A stretch of 64,000 bases of DNA, taken from positions 5,021 to 69,020 of the forward strand of contig CAUDNR010004052.1 of assembly GCA_958430865.1 (NCBI GenBank), written 5' to 3'. The notes beneath the pieces are model-generated. The model saw nothing but the letters and a program-made list of their open reading frames with translations. It was not told where the DNA came from and did no database searches. This document shows positions 1-11,467 of the stretch, in pieces. Every line of letters starts with the position of its first letter. Position 1 is the stretch's first letter. The position numbers and the translations under genes were made by a program. The DNA is from Entrophospora sp. SA101. Lineage: Eukaryota; Glomeromycota; Glomeromycetes; Entrophosporales; Entrophosporaceae.

Positions 1-1312
1 CATTTACAAATTCAGTAGTGATGTTAGCCGACTAATAATCTGCATACACAATTTCTAAATTTGGTAATAGATTTCCGTGTTACCTTCTGGTTATAGAAAT
101 AAAATTACCAATTTAGGTAATAAATGGCTTAGCGGCTAAGGATTTTTAAATGGCCAACATCATTAAAATTCAGTTGGTCAGATAAAAATTAAAGAGAAGC
201 AGAAAATTTGGGAAAATGTTTAATTTATAACAAAACATACCAAACAAAATCCAAACCATTTTTATGGCTTTTTTCTAGTTGGACATATTGCTGACAAAGA
301 TGTATATAATCATGTGATAATTTTAACCTACAGGACAGAGAACTGATTGGGCAAAAACCCCATCCAGTCTCTTACCCAAAATTATAAATTTGTTAGTTAG
401 TATCAAAAAAACAGAGCATTATGAAAGTGATTATACAAAACGAACACTATTTTACAACTTTCCTCTTAACATCAGAACCCAAATGCAATTTCAGGGCCAC
501 CAACCCTGCTCTGAATTGTGACCTCCTGTGCTTGAAACGAGTTGCAGGTTCTCATTGCTTTGATAGATCTGGATATTTACATGGCACTACAATTCATCAG
601 CAGAGTTGCGACTTGGTCACAGTGCCATCCTTGCCCTAGAGGCAGGATCATTGCAGGTAACTTTTCATCCTGCATGGCAGCAGCCTTCTCTGGTGAGGGA
701 AGATTAGTGAAAGCGTCATTGACGATTGATGCAGTCTCAATAAACTCCAGAGCCACGCAATACCCCTGGAATTCTGTAGCATCATTGTGTCATTGATCAA
801 TCAGGTCAGATTAGCCTTATGTACACGAGGAACATGAGAGAATGACTGTAAAGTGTTCAAGGTAGCATGCGTGCATGCTTCAACGTTTGCCAATTTCCGA
901 TAATCAAACAATGCATATTTGAAATGTTTCTTTTTCAATGGTGTGCTGCCTTGACACCTTCTTGTAATTATATAGTAATATTAATATTATTAATATTAAT
1001 GATTACAAAAAGCAAAATATTATCAATGAAAATCTTGTAATTACCCAGCAAGATCTGCTCTGCGTTTTGATTTCCAATTATAATATTTATAAACTAAAAA
1101 AGATACCACATACATATCAATACAAGTAAAAAATAGTACCTCTGGTTAGTTATTAACACGTTTTCTTTAGGAGGCCCAAGCCAAACCAAACAAAAACACT
1201 CACGTTTTGTCACCTTGGACTCTGTCAAAAAATAAATTGTTTTTCCAAAAAAAAAAAAAAAAAACAATTCGCATCTGTCCTACCAAAAAAAAAAACCAAT
1301 AGGATATAATTC
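1..1312. other. AT-rich non-coding stretch upstream of the transposon
   Basis: I see no convincing gene here. The stretch contains poly-A runs near 1244-1264 and 1283-1295 and an ATT/AAT-rich tract at 970-1005. A slightly more GC-rich patch at 480-800 is the only part with coding-like texture and is listed separately. Confidence 0.5.
577..789 (-). pseudogene. Possible decayed coding fragment, function unknown
   Basis: On the minus strand an open frame of about 70 codons runs between two stops with no clear start. Its composition is more balanced than its surroundings, including the stretches ATEFQGYCVALEFIET and AFTNLPSPEKAAAMQDEKLP. Two plus-strand frames over the same bases look like shadows. 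I do not recognise the protein. It may be an exon piece of an old mobile element or host gene, or chance. Confidence 0.25.
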
Positions 1313-1334
1313 GCAATTCGTGATAAACGGAAAG
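1313..1334 (+). repeat. 5' terminal inverted repeat of the unassigned transposon
   Basis: It begins GCAATTCG and ends AAACGGAAAG and pairs with 6276-6297 on the opposite strand, differing at three positions. Confidence 0.7.
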
Positions 1335-1474
1335 GATCGACATACATTTTAATAGTAAAATGCGGGGTTAATAACTTAATAAAATTTATTAATAACAATA
1401 ATTTTTGGCCGGTTTTCCCATTTAATAATTTTTCGTGACAAAAAAATAATTATTTTCTCATTATTTTCATTCAA

Positions 1475-4400
1475 ATGTCAAAACGACCAAACTTGATTGT
1501 GAATCTTGTTTCTATAGGTCATATTGCATCTCATTTGCATTATGGAATAAATTCAAAAGAATGGTGGAATGTAAAAAATGACAGTGACCCAAAAATTGGT
1601 GCTTTACTTTATCCAAAACGTGTAGGCTGGGAGACATATATAGAACAAAATAACAGAAAATTTTATCTACAAATAACTGAAAGAGATGAAAATGGTGAAA
1701 TATTACCAGGTTATAGATGTCGATCTGAGAATGAAATTAGCAATATTGAAACATCACCAACTAAAGCAATAACAAGTTTGTATAGAAAAATTTTTCCTAA
1801 TTCAAGCACAAACTTTTCTGGACCCTTAGTAATAGGTTGGGAAAATGATGAATTTCTAAAGAATTCATTGAATGATATAGATTTTAGGCCATTTGCTATA
1901 AAGGTTGATAAGTTGTTAGTTTATGTTACTAACATAGGCATTGGAGAAGAAGTACATGATATAGGAGCCAGAGTTGGTTATACAGCCTCCATTACAGGTG
2001 AGGTTAAAAAAAAACGTGCAATATTCATTCAAACAGTTGAATCTCAACAGTGTAAGATTGTAATATATCAAAAGGATATTGAACCAAAAGTCTTCCTTGG
2101 TTCTACTCCATTGGAGGTTTGGAAAAAAACAAATCTTTTCAAAAAATTCAATGGTTTTCAATTATTTGGATTAGAACATCCAATGACACAAAAGATTTTG
2201 TTAGAAACTAAAGTTCCCAAATGTACACCTGTATCATGGAATAATGAAAAAATAATGAATGAGATTTTTAATTATCATTTGAAAAAAAGAACAATTAGTG
2301 ATATTGATTGGGAACATTTTTTTCAATCTTGGCAACAACAAAAAAGCCCAATTATTGAATTGCATGGAAAATTAAAAAAGTTATATCCAATTAACTATTT
2401 GTTTGATGTTCGTGAGCTTAGAGCATGGCGTGCAATGTTGAGGGCCACAGGTTGTTCAGAAATCACTCCATTTTCAATAGACAAATCAGAGGTAAAAGTG
2501 TTTTGTTGTTAATTAATCAAATTATAACCAAACTAATTCAAAATTTTGCTGTATTTAGTGTGAATTTTGGTCTTGTAACTCTGACCCATTAGTAGATCAA
2601 AATACTTTAGAAATCTTGTATCATGATGGATTATTGAATTCAAAGCCAAAAAAAATCATTGATGCTAGTGATCGATTCTGGGAATGCTTTCAAAAAACAC
2701 TAAAAGAAAACCAAACAGGTTATGATGGAAAGATAAGAATGTTGTCCATAATTGCAAGTGATTTTGAATATGAAGAGCTTGAACAAAAACTCAAGGTAAG
2801 CATAATATTATTATCTACAAAACACATTTATATTTTTGATAATTCTGCTGTATTGAGAAAATCATTGGTGGGTGACATTGATCAATGTTTAATGAACCAA
2901 TGGTGATGTTTCTAAAAATGTTTCAACAAGACATTTACCTGGTCAAAATTCTAGATTTTCACATTTAAAATAACCTGTATTTTCTGAAAGTTTGGAGTGT
3001 TATAGGTTATTTTAGGATATTATTGGTAAAATTATTCATGTGTAATTTTGTCCTTATGGTATAGATTAATTTCAATCAACCATTTAAACCCAAAAATTGC
3101 CTGAAAATTAGAAATCAATAAAGACTTTGTATTTTTATGATTAATAAATTTCAAAAAGATTTTGGAATACATCACTAGGATTGATATTGTTCAATGTTGC
3201 ATACTGCTTATGATATTTATTGAAAATAAATCTTGTCAAATAATATTTATTATTTTTCCATTGAAATTTATTTGCAATTATTATTGTCTTTTAAGCTCTG
3301 TAATAATTTCATTAAATGAAATAAAATCCTTCTTTTATTACATCAACATTATCATTAATGTTATTGTCAATATTATCATCAATGTTATCATTAACTAAAT
3401 CATGCACTTATATAATATTTTTGATGATAACAGGTCTCTTCCAAAACAATAGCAAAAGCAAGAGTTCACTCTAAGGTTAATGGACCAGGGTGTGCAGTAA
3501 TTGAAAAGCCAAAAATTACAAGGTTGAGAATATCAGAAGAGTCTAAAAACAATTTCCTAAATTTTTTTGCTGACAAAAATATCGTAAATTTAAGTTCCTA
3601 TAAAGTGAATGAAAAAACTGGTGAACCTATTAAGTATTTGAAAGATAATAAAGAAACATTATGGAGAAAATATTTTGAATTATATCCTAATGGAATGAAA
3701 AGAACTGCTTTTTTAGCTAATTTGAATGATGGTTCTTATATATATAAAGAAGATCTAGGAGGTTTGTGTGGTACATGTTTTGAGTATGGATATGGTGTAT
3801 TTGATGATTTGAAAATCTTAATATTAGATAGAATAAATGAAAAAGAACATCAGGTGAGTAAATATTTCTGAGGATATAACTAAAAATGAAATACTAAAAA
3901 ATTTCAATATATTATTAGCATCAAATAATTGCAGAGCTTGAATCTATTCAACGTCATTTAAAACGTGAATATGAGAAAGAACTTGATGTGGATTGTTTGG
4001 GACACACTTACCATGTTGAATGTCTTGAGCATTGCCTTCCATATGCTTTTGGAGAATGTACTGAGCCTCACCTCTCAAAATGTAACCAATGTAATAAAAT
4101 ATCAGAAATGTTTTACCAACTAAAAGAGCTTATGCCAAATGACATAGAACGAATCGATAAAAATAGAAATAAACTTCAACACTATTGGTCACACCAAGCA
4201 AGAAAGTTATACCTCAATGCCCAATTTAATGCCAACCTGCTTGATCTTGATGAGGAAGGTGCTATTATTGTAGTTGATTATAAAATGAAAATTTTACCAA
4301 AATCAGCAAGAGAGTTAAAATCTGATTTTTATGGAAAGTCTGGATGGACTCTGCACTCAATGCTAGTTTACACCAAACTTGACAATGACTTAGAAATTCA

Positions 4401-5973
4401 TGCCTTTGACCACTGGTCCTCAGATGCAGCTCAAGATGCATGGTTTACTGCTTCATGTTTTGAAGTTGTATTCAACACCCTTGAAAAAAAACCAAAGTGG
4501 GTAAGAATTCTATCTGATAATGGTGCACATTATCATTGTTCCGAATTGATGGCAATAATTGCAAAATGGAATATGTGGTATGATGTGGAGGTTCGGAGCT
4601 GGACCTTTTTAGAAGCAGGAGAGGCTAAAACAACAATAGATTCACATCATGCTCAGGTTAATAATGTTAATGATAAATGCTGATGATAAATGATAACAAA
4701 AATGCTCACATTTTTTTTCTATCTTCCATAGATTTCCCAAGCAATTAAACGATATGTTAGGCTTGGAAACAATGTATCTGAGGGTGAAAATATAGTAGAA
4801 GCTATTAAAGTTATTAAAGGAACATCAGTGGCAAATATTAATCCTGATAGAAGTTATAAAGAAAGAAAAAAACCTACAATTTCTGGAATCTCAAGCTGGT
4901 TTGAATTTCAATGGCCTGTTGAAGGAGAATTGGCTGGTTTTGTATGTGCTAGATCTCTTCCAAATTTTGGAGAATGGAATAATTTCTCTCCTGATATTAT
5001 TCGTAAATCAATGAAGGGTGGTGAACAACATAGGCCAAATCCCTTAATTTCTACACACACCAAACCTGAATGTCAATGGATAACTCCTATACCATCGACA
5101 GGTAATATTATCAATGAATTCTATAAATATTTCAGAATAGTTTTGATATCTTTTGGAATTAAAATTAAGAATAGCATTATTAACTAATGCAATTTCTTAT
5201 CTTTTAGTTTCTGGTATAGGATTAAATAGATTAAAAAAAGTTGATATCAAAGAGAAATTGAAACAAAGAGGTCTAGAATATAATGAAAAAGATGATCGAT
5301 CAGAATTAACAGAAATTTTGAAGGCTGATATCACAAGTGAAACAAAAAATAAAATAGAAGGTAGTAAAAACATTGAAATAATAAAACTTAGCTTATAAAC
5401 TTTTTGATTTTTAGAGGCAAGGCTAAAGAAAAAAATAGAAGGGGTGATAGAAATCAGTAACATCACAGAATCTGATAACAAAGAAAGAAGTAAAAAAAGA
5501 ATAAAATTATCCCTTACACAATCTGATGGCAAAGAGATCAGGTAATTGAAAGCTTGATGATTGTTCACGTCACTGATGATTATGACTTCTTTAATTTGAT
5601 CAGGAAAGACAATAGCAGCTTTTGCAATAAAAAATTTGTAATGTTGAACTTTCTTCTGCTAAAATTTTCTAGGAATTTCTTCCAACTTGGGTGGGCCCTA
5701 AAAGAAAACCAAGAATACGGGAAAAAAGGTGGTGGAAAACATATGTCTGATAAAGTGATAGAATTGTTGAAAACTTTTTTCCATAGTGGTGACATAAATA
5801 AAAGTGAACGATATACAGCTAAAGAAATGTTCGAAGAACTCCAAAATAATGTGGAAACAGGTGAGTTGGAAGTAAATGACATTCCAAAGTTGAAAACAAT
5901 TGAAAATTGGATTAGTAGGTATTCTAGTCAACATAAGAAGGCAATGGCAAAGAGACAACAAAATAATGAATAA
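1475..5973 (+). CDS. DDE-type transposase with Cys/His cluster and SAP-like motif (1143 aa, 8 exons)
   Basis: Exons by splice signals and frame: 1475-2491, 2559-2795, 3434-3853, 3919-4656, 4732-5101, 5208-5360, 5415-5541, 5604-5973; the sum is 1144 codons with no internal stop. A Cys/His-rich cluster lies at about residues 583-618 (DCLGHTYHVEC, then CTEPHLSKCNQC). A DDE-like triad follows: D678 in VVDYKMK, D758 in LSDNGAHYH and E790 in FLEAGEAKTTIDSHH, which leaves 31 residues between the second D and the E. A SAP-like DNA-binding motif lies near residues 930-965 (KVDIKEKLKQRGL). The conserved-looking tail around KKGGGKHMSDKVIELLK resembles C-termini I associate with a transposase family common in mycorrhizal fungi, but I cannot name the superfamily. 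Expected role is cut-and-paste transposition in the nucleus; this is inferred from motifs. The tail is duplicated at 8143-8467. Confidence 0.72.
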
Positions 5974-6275
5974 AAATCTTTATTTACGTTTTTCCAAGTG
6001 AATTTTCTATTTTTTTTTTAGTTGAATGCTTCGAATATTGCAATTTTTTTTACCCATAATCCTGAGCCGGTTTTGAATTCATACTTTATTGGTAAAAAAT
6101 TAGCACATAGTTTTTTAACAACAAAAATATTAATAGATTATACTAATGTTTTTTATTATGCATGAAGGTAATACTTGATAATAAGGTTTTGTGCCAGCAG
6201 GAGATAAAGTTACGTGATAAAATTTATTTTATTATAAAATTGAGAAATTTTGCCCCGATCTGCATTATGTAATTT

Positions 6276-6297
6276 CTTTCCGTTTCTGGCGAATTGC
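6276..6297 (-). repeat. 3' terminal inverted repeat of the unassigned transposon
   Basis: Reverse complement of the 5' terminus with three mismatches. The same end occurs again at 8746-8767 in the truncated copy. Confidence 0.7.
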
Positions 6298-6499
6298 AAA
6301 TTAAATTTTAAAATGTTTACAATATCTTCGTCTTTTTTCAAATATTTAAAATTATATCATATAAAAGTTATAGTTTTGAAGAATAAAACATATGATTTCA
6401 ATACTTTATAACTCATCTAGATTTTATTTCTTCGTTATTTTTTTTTTTTTTCTAAATCTAAATCGTGATCGTAAAAAGTTTTTTAAAGGGGGCTAAAAA

Positions 6500-6614
6500 A
6501 TAAATTGGAATTGGAAGTTGCAGTAAAAGAAGAATGGTTAAAAATACTTGGAAAAGTTCATTAAAAGCATTCCAAGAAGAGTTGAATCATGCATTTCTAA
6601 TGATGTGTGGCCCA
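6500..6614 (+). pseudogene. C-terminal relic of a Tc1/mariner-type transposase
   Basis: Two frames joined by a frameshift read LELEVAVKEEWLKILGKVH and then SIPRRVESCISNDVWPTRY followed by a stop. This matches the pattern of the Tc1/mariner transposase C-terminus, where an EEW-type helix precedes a PRRV motif and a final G/W-P-T-R-Y before the stop. The catalytic core is absent, so this is a dead fragment. Confidence 0.55.
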
Positions 6615-7780
6615 CTAGATATTAGTCGGTTTTCTTCAATTTTGACTTTTGAAGATCTTTTCAAAAAAAAAGTAATAGAAATATAAAAAAATCAAATATT
6701 TTATGTGAAATCGATCAAGGGATCTAGGCTGTATAATATTAAAATTTTATGTATTTTTATTATGTAGGATTTTGCGTAATTAACGAAAAACATCGTTTGC
6801 AAACTTTTTGTCCGGATCGACACAGATTTTTATCTACTCCTATCACGTATCAATCGCGAATTAAACTTTAATTTCACATATAGAAGAGCATAATAATATG
6901 TGAAAGTTAAAATTGAAATATTATGTGATGCACATGTTGGATTTTAAAAAAACCACTCCATTAAGTTTAGCTTTCAATTCATATAAAAGCAATTTGTCTC
7001 ATTTTTTAGATTTTTGAAATTTGAGATAATAATTTTCGTGAATTATATGTTCATTAAACTTTTTTATTGTAAAGAACTTTTATTATTAATAAAAAAAAGG
7101 AAATAGATAATAAAAATAAATCAATATATTAAAATGTTAGGAAATTTACCTCAAAATTTGGAATTTTCAAAATGCTAAAGCTCTGCCAATGTTCAGTTTA
7201 AGAAAAAAACTAGTCGATAAATTTTTGAAGAATGAACAAATAAAACGGTCAACTTTTTTAAATCGAAACTGGCTAATCGTTACTATATATAAGCAATTAA
7301 TTGTTTATAGATACAAAAATTTTTCTCATAATAATAATAATAGTTAAATATCAATATCCTTTACTATTACATAGTTGGCACAAAAATCCCGACTAAATCT
7401 GGTTTATGACCATATATAAAAACGACAATCCGGGGTATTTTATTTATTTTCCTGATTTCGGCAATAGTAATAATAGTTGATAATAATAAATATAATAATA
7501 ATTCATGTATAACAACACTAAAGATCAAGAAAAAAAAATACAAATCCTAAATCAATACTTGCTGAAATTTCTGGAAACACTTTTCTAATCTTTGATTATT
7601 TAGATAAATTTGAACATGATTTCGATGAAAAGTAAGTTCGTTATTTTCATCGAAAAATTGGTTTCGAGAAAATAGATTCTTGTCTTGTTCTTACAAAATT
7701 TAGTCAAGAAAAAGAATTTCCATCACAACCATCGCTGCCACCATCATTATCAATGAGTACAAGTCTCGTACATATTTAGA

Positions 7781-8021
7781 ATGTATGTTTATGAACCTGG
7801 TGATGGATTTTATGGCAACGGCGCTAGAGTTGTTTCAAAATATTGTTTTGATCATTACGGAGACCGTTACAAGCAATTTTTTATCAGATGTGGTGATTAT
7901 TTCCATGAACTACTTCAACATGGCACTGAATTCTTTGTTGAAATGGGTAAATCACGGTTCATTTTCACCAATCAACCTTGTCATATGTTCACATTTTCAC
8001 CAATTTTGGAAAGTTGAATGA
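7781..8021 (+). other. Unassigned overlapping open frames
   Basis: Two frames (starting at 7781 and 7785) stay open for 78 codons each. The frame from 7785 is hydrophobic and could form membrane or amphipathic helices (ALELFQNIVLIITETVTSNF). Base composition is more balanced than the flanks. I cannot say which frame, if either, is coded. A host gene interrupted by the truncated transposon copy just downstream is one possibility. Confidence 0.25.
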
Positions 8022-8139
8022 GAGCCAACCACACAATCTCTAAATTATCATGATAATGATGGCTTATCAGATGAAGAATTTTGTCAGCAAAGATGGGAAT
8101 CTAGTTGTGGATGGTGTCACCTGGCATTATCTTAACACC

Positions 8140-8767
8140 TAGGAATTTCTTCCAACTTGGGTGGGCCCTAAAAGAAAACCAAGAATACAGGAAAAAAGGT
8201 GGTGGAAAACATATGTCTGATAAAGTGATAGAATTGTTGAAAACTTTTTTCCATAGTGGTGACATAAATAAAAGTGAACGATATACAGCTAAAGAAATGT
8301 TCAAAGAACTCCAAAATAATGTGGAAACAGGTGAGTTGGAAGTAAATGACATTCCAAAGTTGAAAACAATTGAAATTGGATTAGTAGGTATTCTAGTCAA
8401 CATAAGAAGGCAATGGCAAAGAGACAACAAAATAATGAATAAAAATCTTTATTTACGTTTTTCCAAGTGAATTTTCTATTTTTTTTTTAGTTGAATGCTT
8501 CGAATATTGCAATTTTTTTTACCCATAATCCTGAGCCGGTTTTGAATTCATACTTTATTGGTAAAAAATTAGCACATAGTTTTTTAACAACAAAAATATT
8601 AATAGATTATACTAATGTTTTTTATTATGCATGAAGGTAATACTTGATAATAAGGTTTTGTGCCAGCAGGAGATAAAGTTACGTGATAAAATTTATTTTA
8701 TTATAAAATCGAGAAATTTTGCCCCGATCTGCATTATGTAATTTCTTTCCGTTACTGGCGAATTGCG
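8140..8767 (+). mobile_element. 5'-truncated second copy of the unassigned transposon
   Basis: This segment matches 5670-6297 nearly base for base, from CTAGGAATTTC to the terminal GAATTGC. It retains the transposase C-terminus, the 3' untranslated part and the 3' terminus. One missing A near 8373 shifts the frame so that TIENWISRY becomes TIEIGLVGI, and a substitution changes E to K earlier. No 5' terminus is visible upstream, so this is a truncated derivative. Confidence 0.8.
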
Positions 8768-8833
8768 AAATAATAATTAATGTGTACGCGTCGATCATAA
8801 CAAAACTTTTATTTTTAAAATTTTTATTTTAAA

Positions 8834-8892
8834 ATGTCTTCAAGAGGATCGAATAAAAGAAAACAAAAAACTGAAGCAGAAGAAATCTGCGG
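8834..8892 (+). CDS. Possible orphan first exon of a small basic protein
   Basis: A start codon opens a short lysine/arginine-rich peptide (MSSRGSNKRKQ, then KTEAEEICG) that ends at a strong donor, GGGTAAGTGT. No continuation was found: the Tigger element begins 137 bp downstream, and the DNA beyond it shows no obvious matching exon. It may be the first exon of a gene cut by the Tigger insertion, or a chance start with a donor-like site. Confidence 0.3.
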
Positions 8893-9772
8893 GTAAGTGT
8901 TTTAAGGATGGTGGTGGTGGTTATCGCCCGCCACTCGTCTTTTATATACCTTCAAGATTAATTGATTAATCTTTAACGCATTAATGAATAGTTGATTTGA
9001 CTAATCTGATTTGCAATAATAATGATTTACAGTCGGCGCTCGATATAGTGAACCTACTGTATAGTGAATCGTACGATATAGTGAAGATGGAAAATTTCCC
9101 ATTTCATTATATATAAATTCAGCTCGATATAGTGATTTTTAATATAAACTCTTGATATAACTATATAGTGAAGTTTTACTTGGTACCATTATATTTAAAT
9201 AGAGCTTGATATAATGAAGTTTTTTAAAAAATATGTTGATCATCACTTGATTTATCATAATTATTATAATAATATTAATTTTCTGTCAATTAAATTAAAA
9301 AATCATTCGATTAAAAATTCTATTGAAATAAATAAGATAATAAATATAATCATTTGATTAAAAAAATAATTAATTAATTAATTGTATATTGAATAAAATG
9401 GTAAGTTATAAAAATTAATTATGATAAATTATATTGACAAAAACTGATGATTTGAATAAAATGGTAAGTTATAAAGAAAACATCGAATGATAAGCAATAA
9501 ATTAATTATGATAAATTATATTGAAAAAAACTGATGATTCAAATAATTAAGTTGAAAAACCAATTGTAATGTAATTTAGTAAAAGAAATGTATTTTTTTA
9601 TTTGTAAAAAAACATCAGATGATTAATTAATAAAAACAGTTCTTTCGATCAAATGGTTTATTTGATTTTGCTAATTCAATTATTTGCTGAATTTCTTATA
9701 AATAAAGGATTAGAAATGTCCTTTATTTTTTATAAAAATTGTTTCCTCAAAAAATTAATAAAAAAATAAAAA

Positions 9773-11467
9773 ATGTCATCAATTGATCAATCAAACAAAA
9801 AAAGAAAAATTTTGACTTGGGGTGAGAAAAAACAACTTTGTGAATTTCGTGAAAGAAATCCATCATTCACATATAAGGAACTTGGTTGGAAATTTGAAGT
9901 TGCAGAAAATACAGTTTGTAACATTTTGAAGGATAAAAATAAATGGCTATCCACTAATCCTGATGATGCTAACAAGCAAAAATATAAAGCTCCAAAATAT
10001 CCTGAGCTCAAAAGTTCATTGATGATATGGTTCAATCAAGCACTTTCAAATAAAAGGGTAATTACAGGTGATGTAATTCTTGCCAAAGCTAAGAGATTTG
10101 CAGAATTACTTGATATCAATGATTTTAAAGGCTCAGACGGTTGGGTCTCAAATTTTAAAAAAAGAAATGGTATAAAACAATATAATTTACATGGTGAAGC
10201 AAGTTCTGCGCCTTCTGAAGAAATCATTTTTGAAGAAAGAAGAAAATTGCAAGAAATATTAAGTGAATTTCCCCTAGAAGATGTCTATAATTGTGATGAA
10301 ACTGGTAAAAAGTATTCTAATATAATTATAGTATTTATTAAATTTACTAAATACTTTATTTATTAGGCTTGTTCTGGGATTTGGAACCATCAAAAACGTT
10401 ATCAACTGGACCTCTTCCTGGTACTAAAAAATCAAAAAAAAGAATAACCATTTTATTGACTATGAATGCAACAGGGACCGTTAAACTTCCACCTTTATTT
10501 ATCCATAAGTATCAAACACCAAGAGACATGCTTGGTGTTGACAAGTCAAAGCTTCCAGTTGATTACTATTGGAATGCAAAAGCCTGGATGCAAGTCTCCA
10601 TCTGGAATCAATATTTAAAAAAATTGAATCAGAAAATGGTTAAAGAAAACAAAAACATCTTACTATTGTTTGATAATGCACCAGTCCACATTCTTGATGA
10701 AAGTACTCTTTTAACGAATATTACACTTCATCATCTCCCTCCTAATACAACTACTCATCTACAACCTGCTGATGCGGGAATTATAAATTCTTTTAAAGTA
10801 AATATAATTTAAAAAAAAATTTTTTTTATTAGTTCAAATATTCACTTTATCATTTCTTCAGGTCCATTATAGAAAATTGCTTGTTATGAACAGGATTGAT
10901 GCTTATGACTTACATCAAAGCCTTAATACTCCCATTGAACAACTTAAAATTTCTGATGCAATTACACTCTGTGCTAAAGCTTGGAAAAATGTGACACCCG
11001 AGACTATTAGAAACTGTTGGCTGAAGTCAGGAATAATACCTAATTTAGATGATGCCATGGAAATAGAAACCATTCAAGAATATGATGAGCTTCAAAATCT
11101 AATTAATCGATTAGGGAGTGTTGAAGCCTCTGATAAATTGAGCGCAGAGAATTTTATTAGAATTGAAGAAGAAATTCAAGAGTTTGGTGTTGAAAATACC
11201 GATGAAGAAATTATTAGTTATGTAAAACCAACTGCTGAATCTGAACCAGAAGATGAATTAGTAGCTGTTGAACAAAAAATTACTACAGAAGATGCATTAA
11301 AATCTTTAGACACCATCCTTTCTTATATTCAAAATCCACCTGAAAACCTTACTTTTGAATTAAAACACATTAAATCGATAAAATCAGTTAAAAGTCATAT
11401 ATCCAAATATTCTCTTGCTTCTAAAAAACAAAGCAAATTGGATCGTTGGTTTACTACTAAAAATTAA
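9773..11467 (+). CDS. Tigger/pogo transposase (522 aa, 3 exons)
   Basis: Exons 9773-10304, 10367-10797 and 10862-11467 join in frame to 523 codons including the stop. The N-terminus shows the two helix-turn-helix units of CENP-B/Tigger proteins (LTWGEKKQLCEFRERNPSF, then DGWVSNFKKRNGI). The catalytic DDE_1-type domain has D in VYNCDETG, D in LLLFDNAPVH and a third D in LQPADAGIINSFK, the DDD arrangement of pogo enzymes. The tail is acidic, then basic, ending LDRWFTTKN. It binds the element ends and mobilises them in the nucleus. No disabling mutation is visible. A duplicate of exons 2-3 follows directly, so transcripts could also use the second set. Confidence 0.85.

Larger units (their letters stand above)
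1313..6297 (+). mobile_element. Intact-looking DNA transposon with 22-bp inverted termini, superfamily unassigned
   Basis: The element is bounded by inverted termini that match at 19 of 22 positions: each reads GCAATTCG, then four partly variable bases, then AAACGGAAAG (5' copy at 1313-1334, 3' copy reverse-complemented at 6276-6297). It is about 5 kb and holds one multi-exon gene (1475-5973) encoding a transposase-like protein with no break in the joined frame. I could not find a perfect target-site duplication: the flanks TATAATTC and AAATTAAA are only loosely alike, so the exact ends may be off by a few bases. Termini plus an uninterrupted gene suggest an autonomous or recently active element. 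Confidence 0.7.
6298..8139. other. AT-rich intergenic region with transposon debris
   Basis: Between the intact element and its truncated copy lies 1.8 kb of AT-rich DNA. It holds a Tc1/mariner C-terminal relic (6500-6614, separate entry) and overlapping open frames at 7781-8021 that I could not assign. No complete gene is visible. Confidence 0.5.

Noticed and set aside
421..796. Two overlapping plus-strand open frames of 72 and 84 codons
   Set aside because: Neither has a recognisable motif, and they overlap in different frames. The minus strand over the same bases has the more protein-like composition.
1916..2161. Minus-strand open frame inside the transposase first exon
   Set aside because: It is a shadow of the long plus-strand exon, rich in Phe and Cys as expected from antisense of AT-rich coding DNA.
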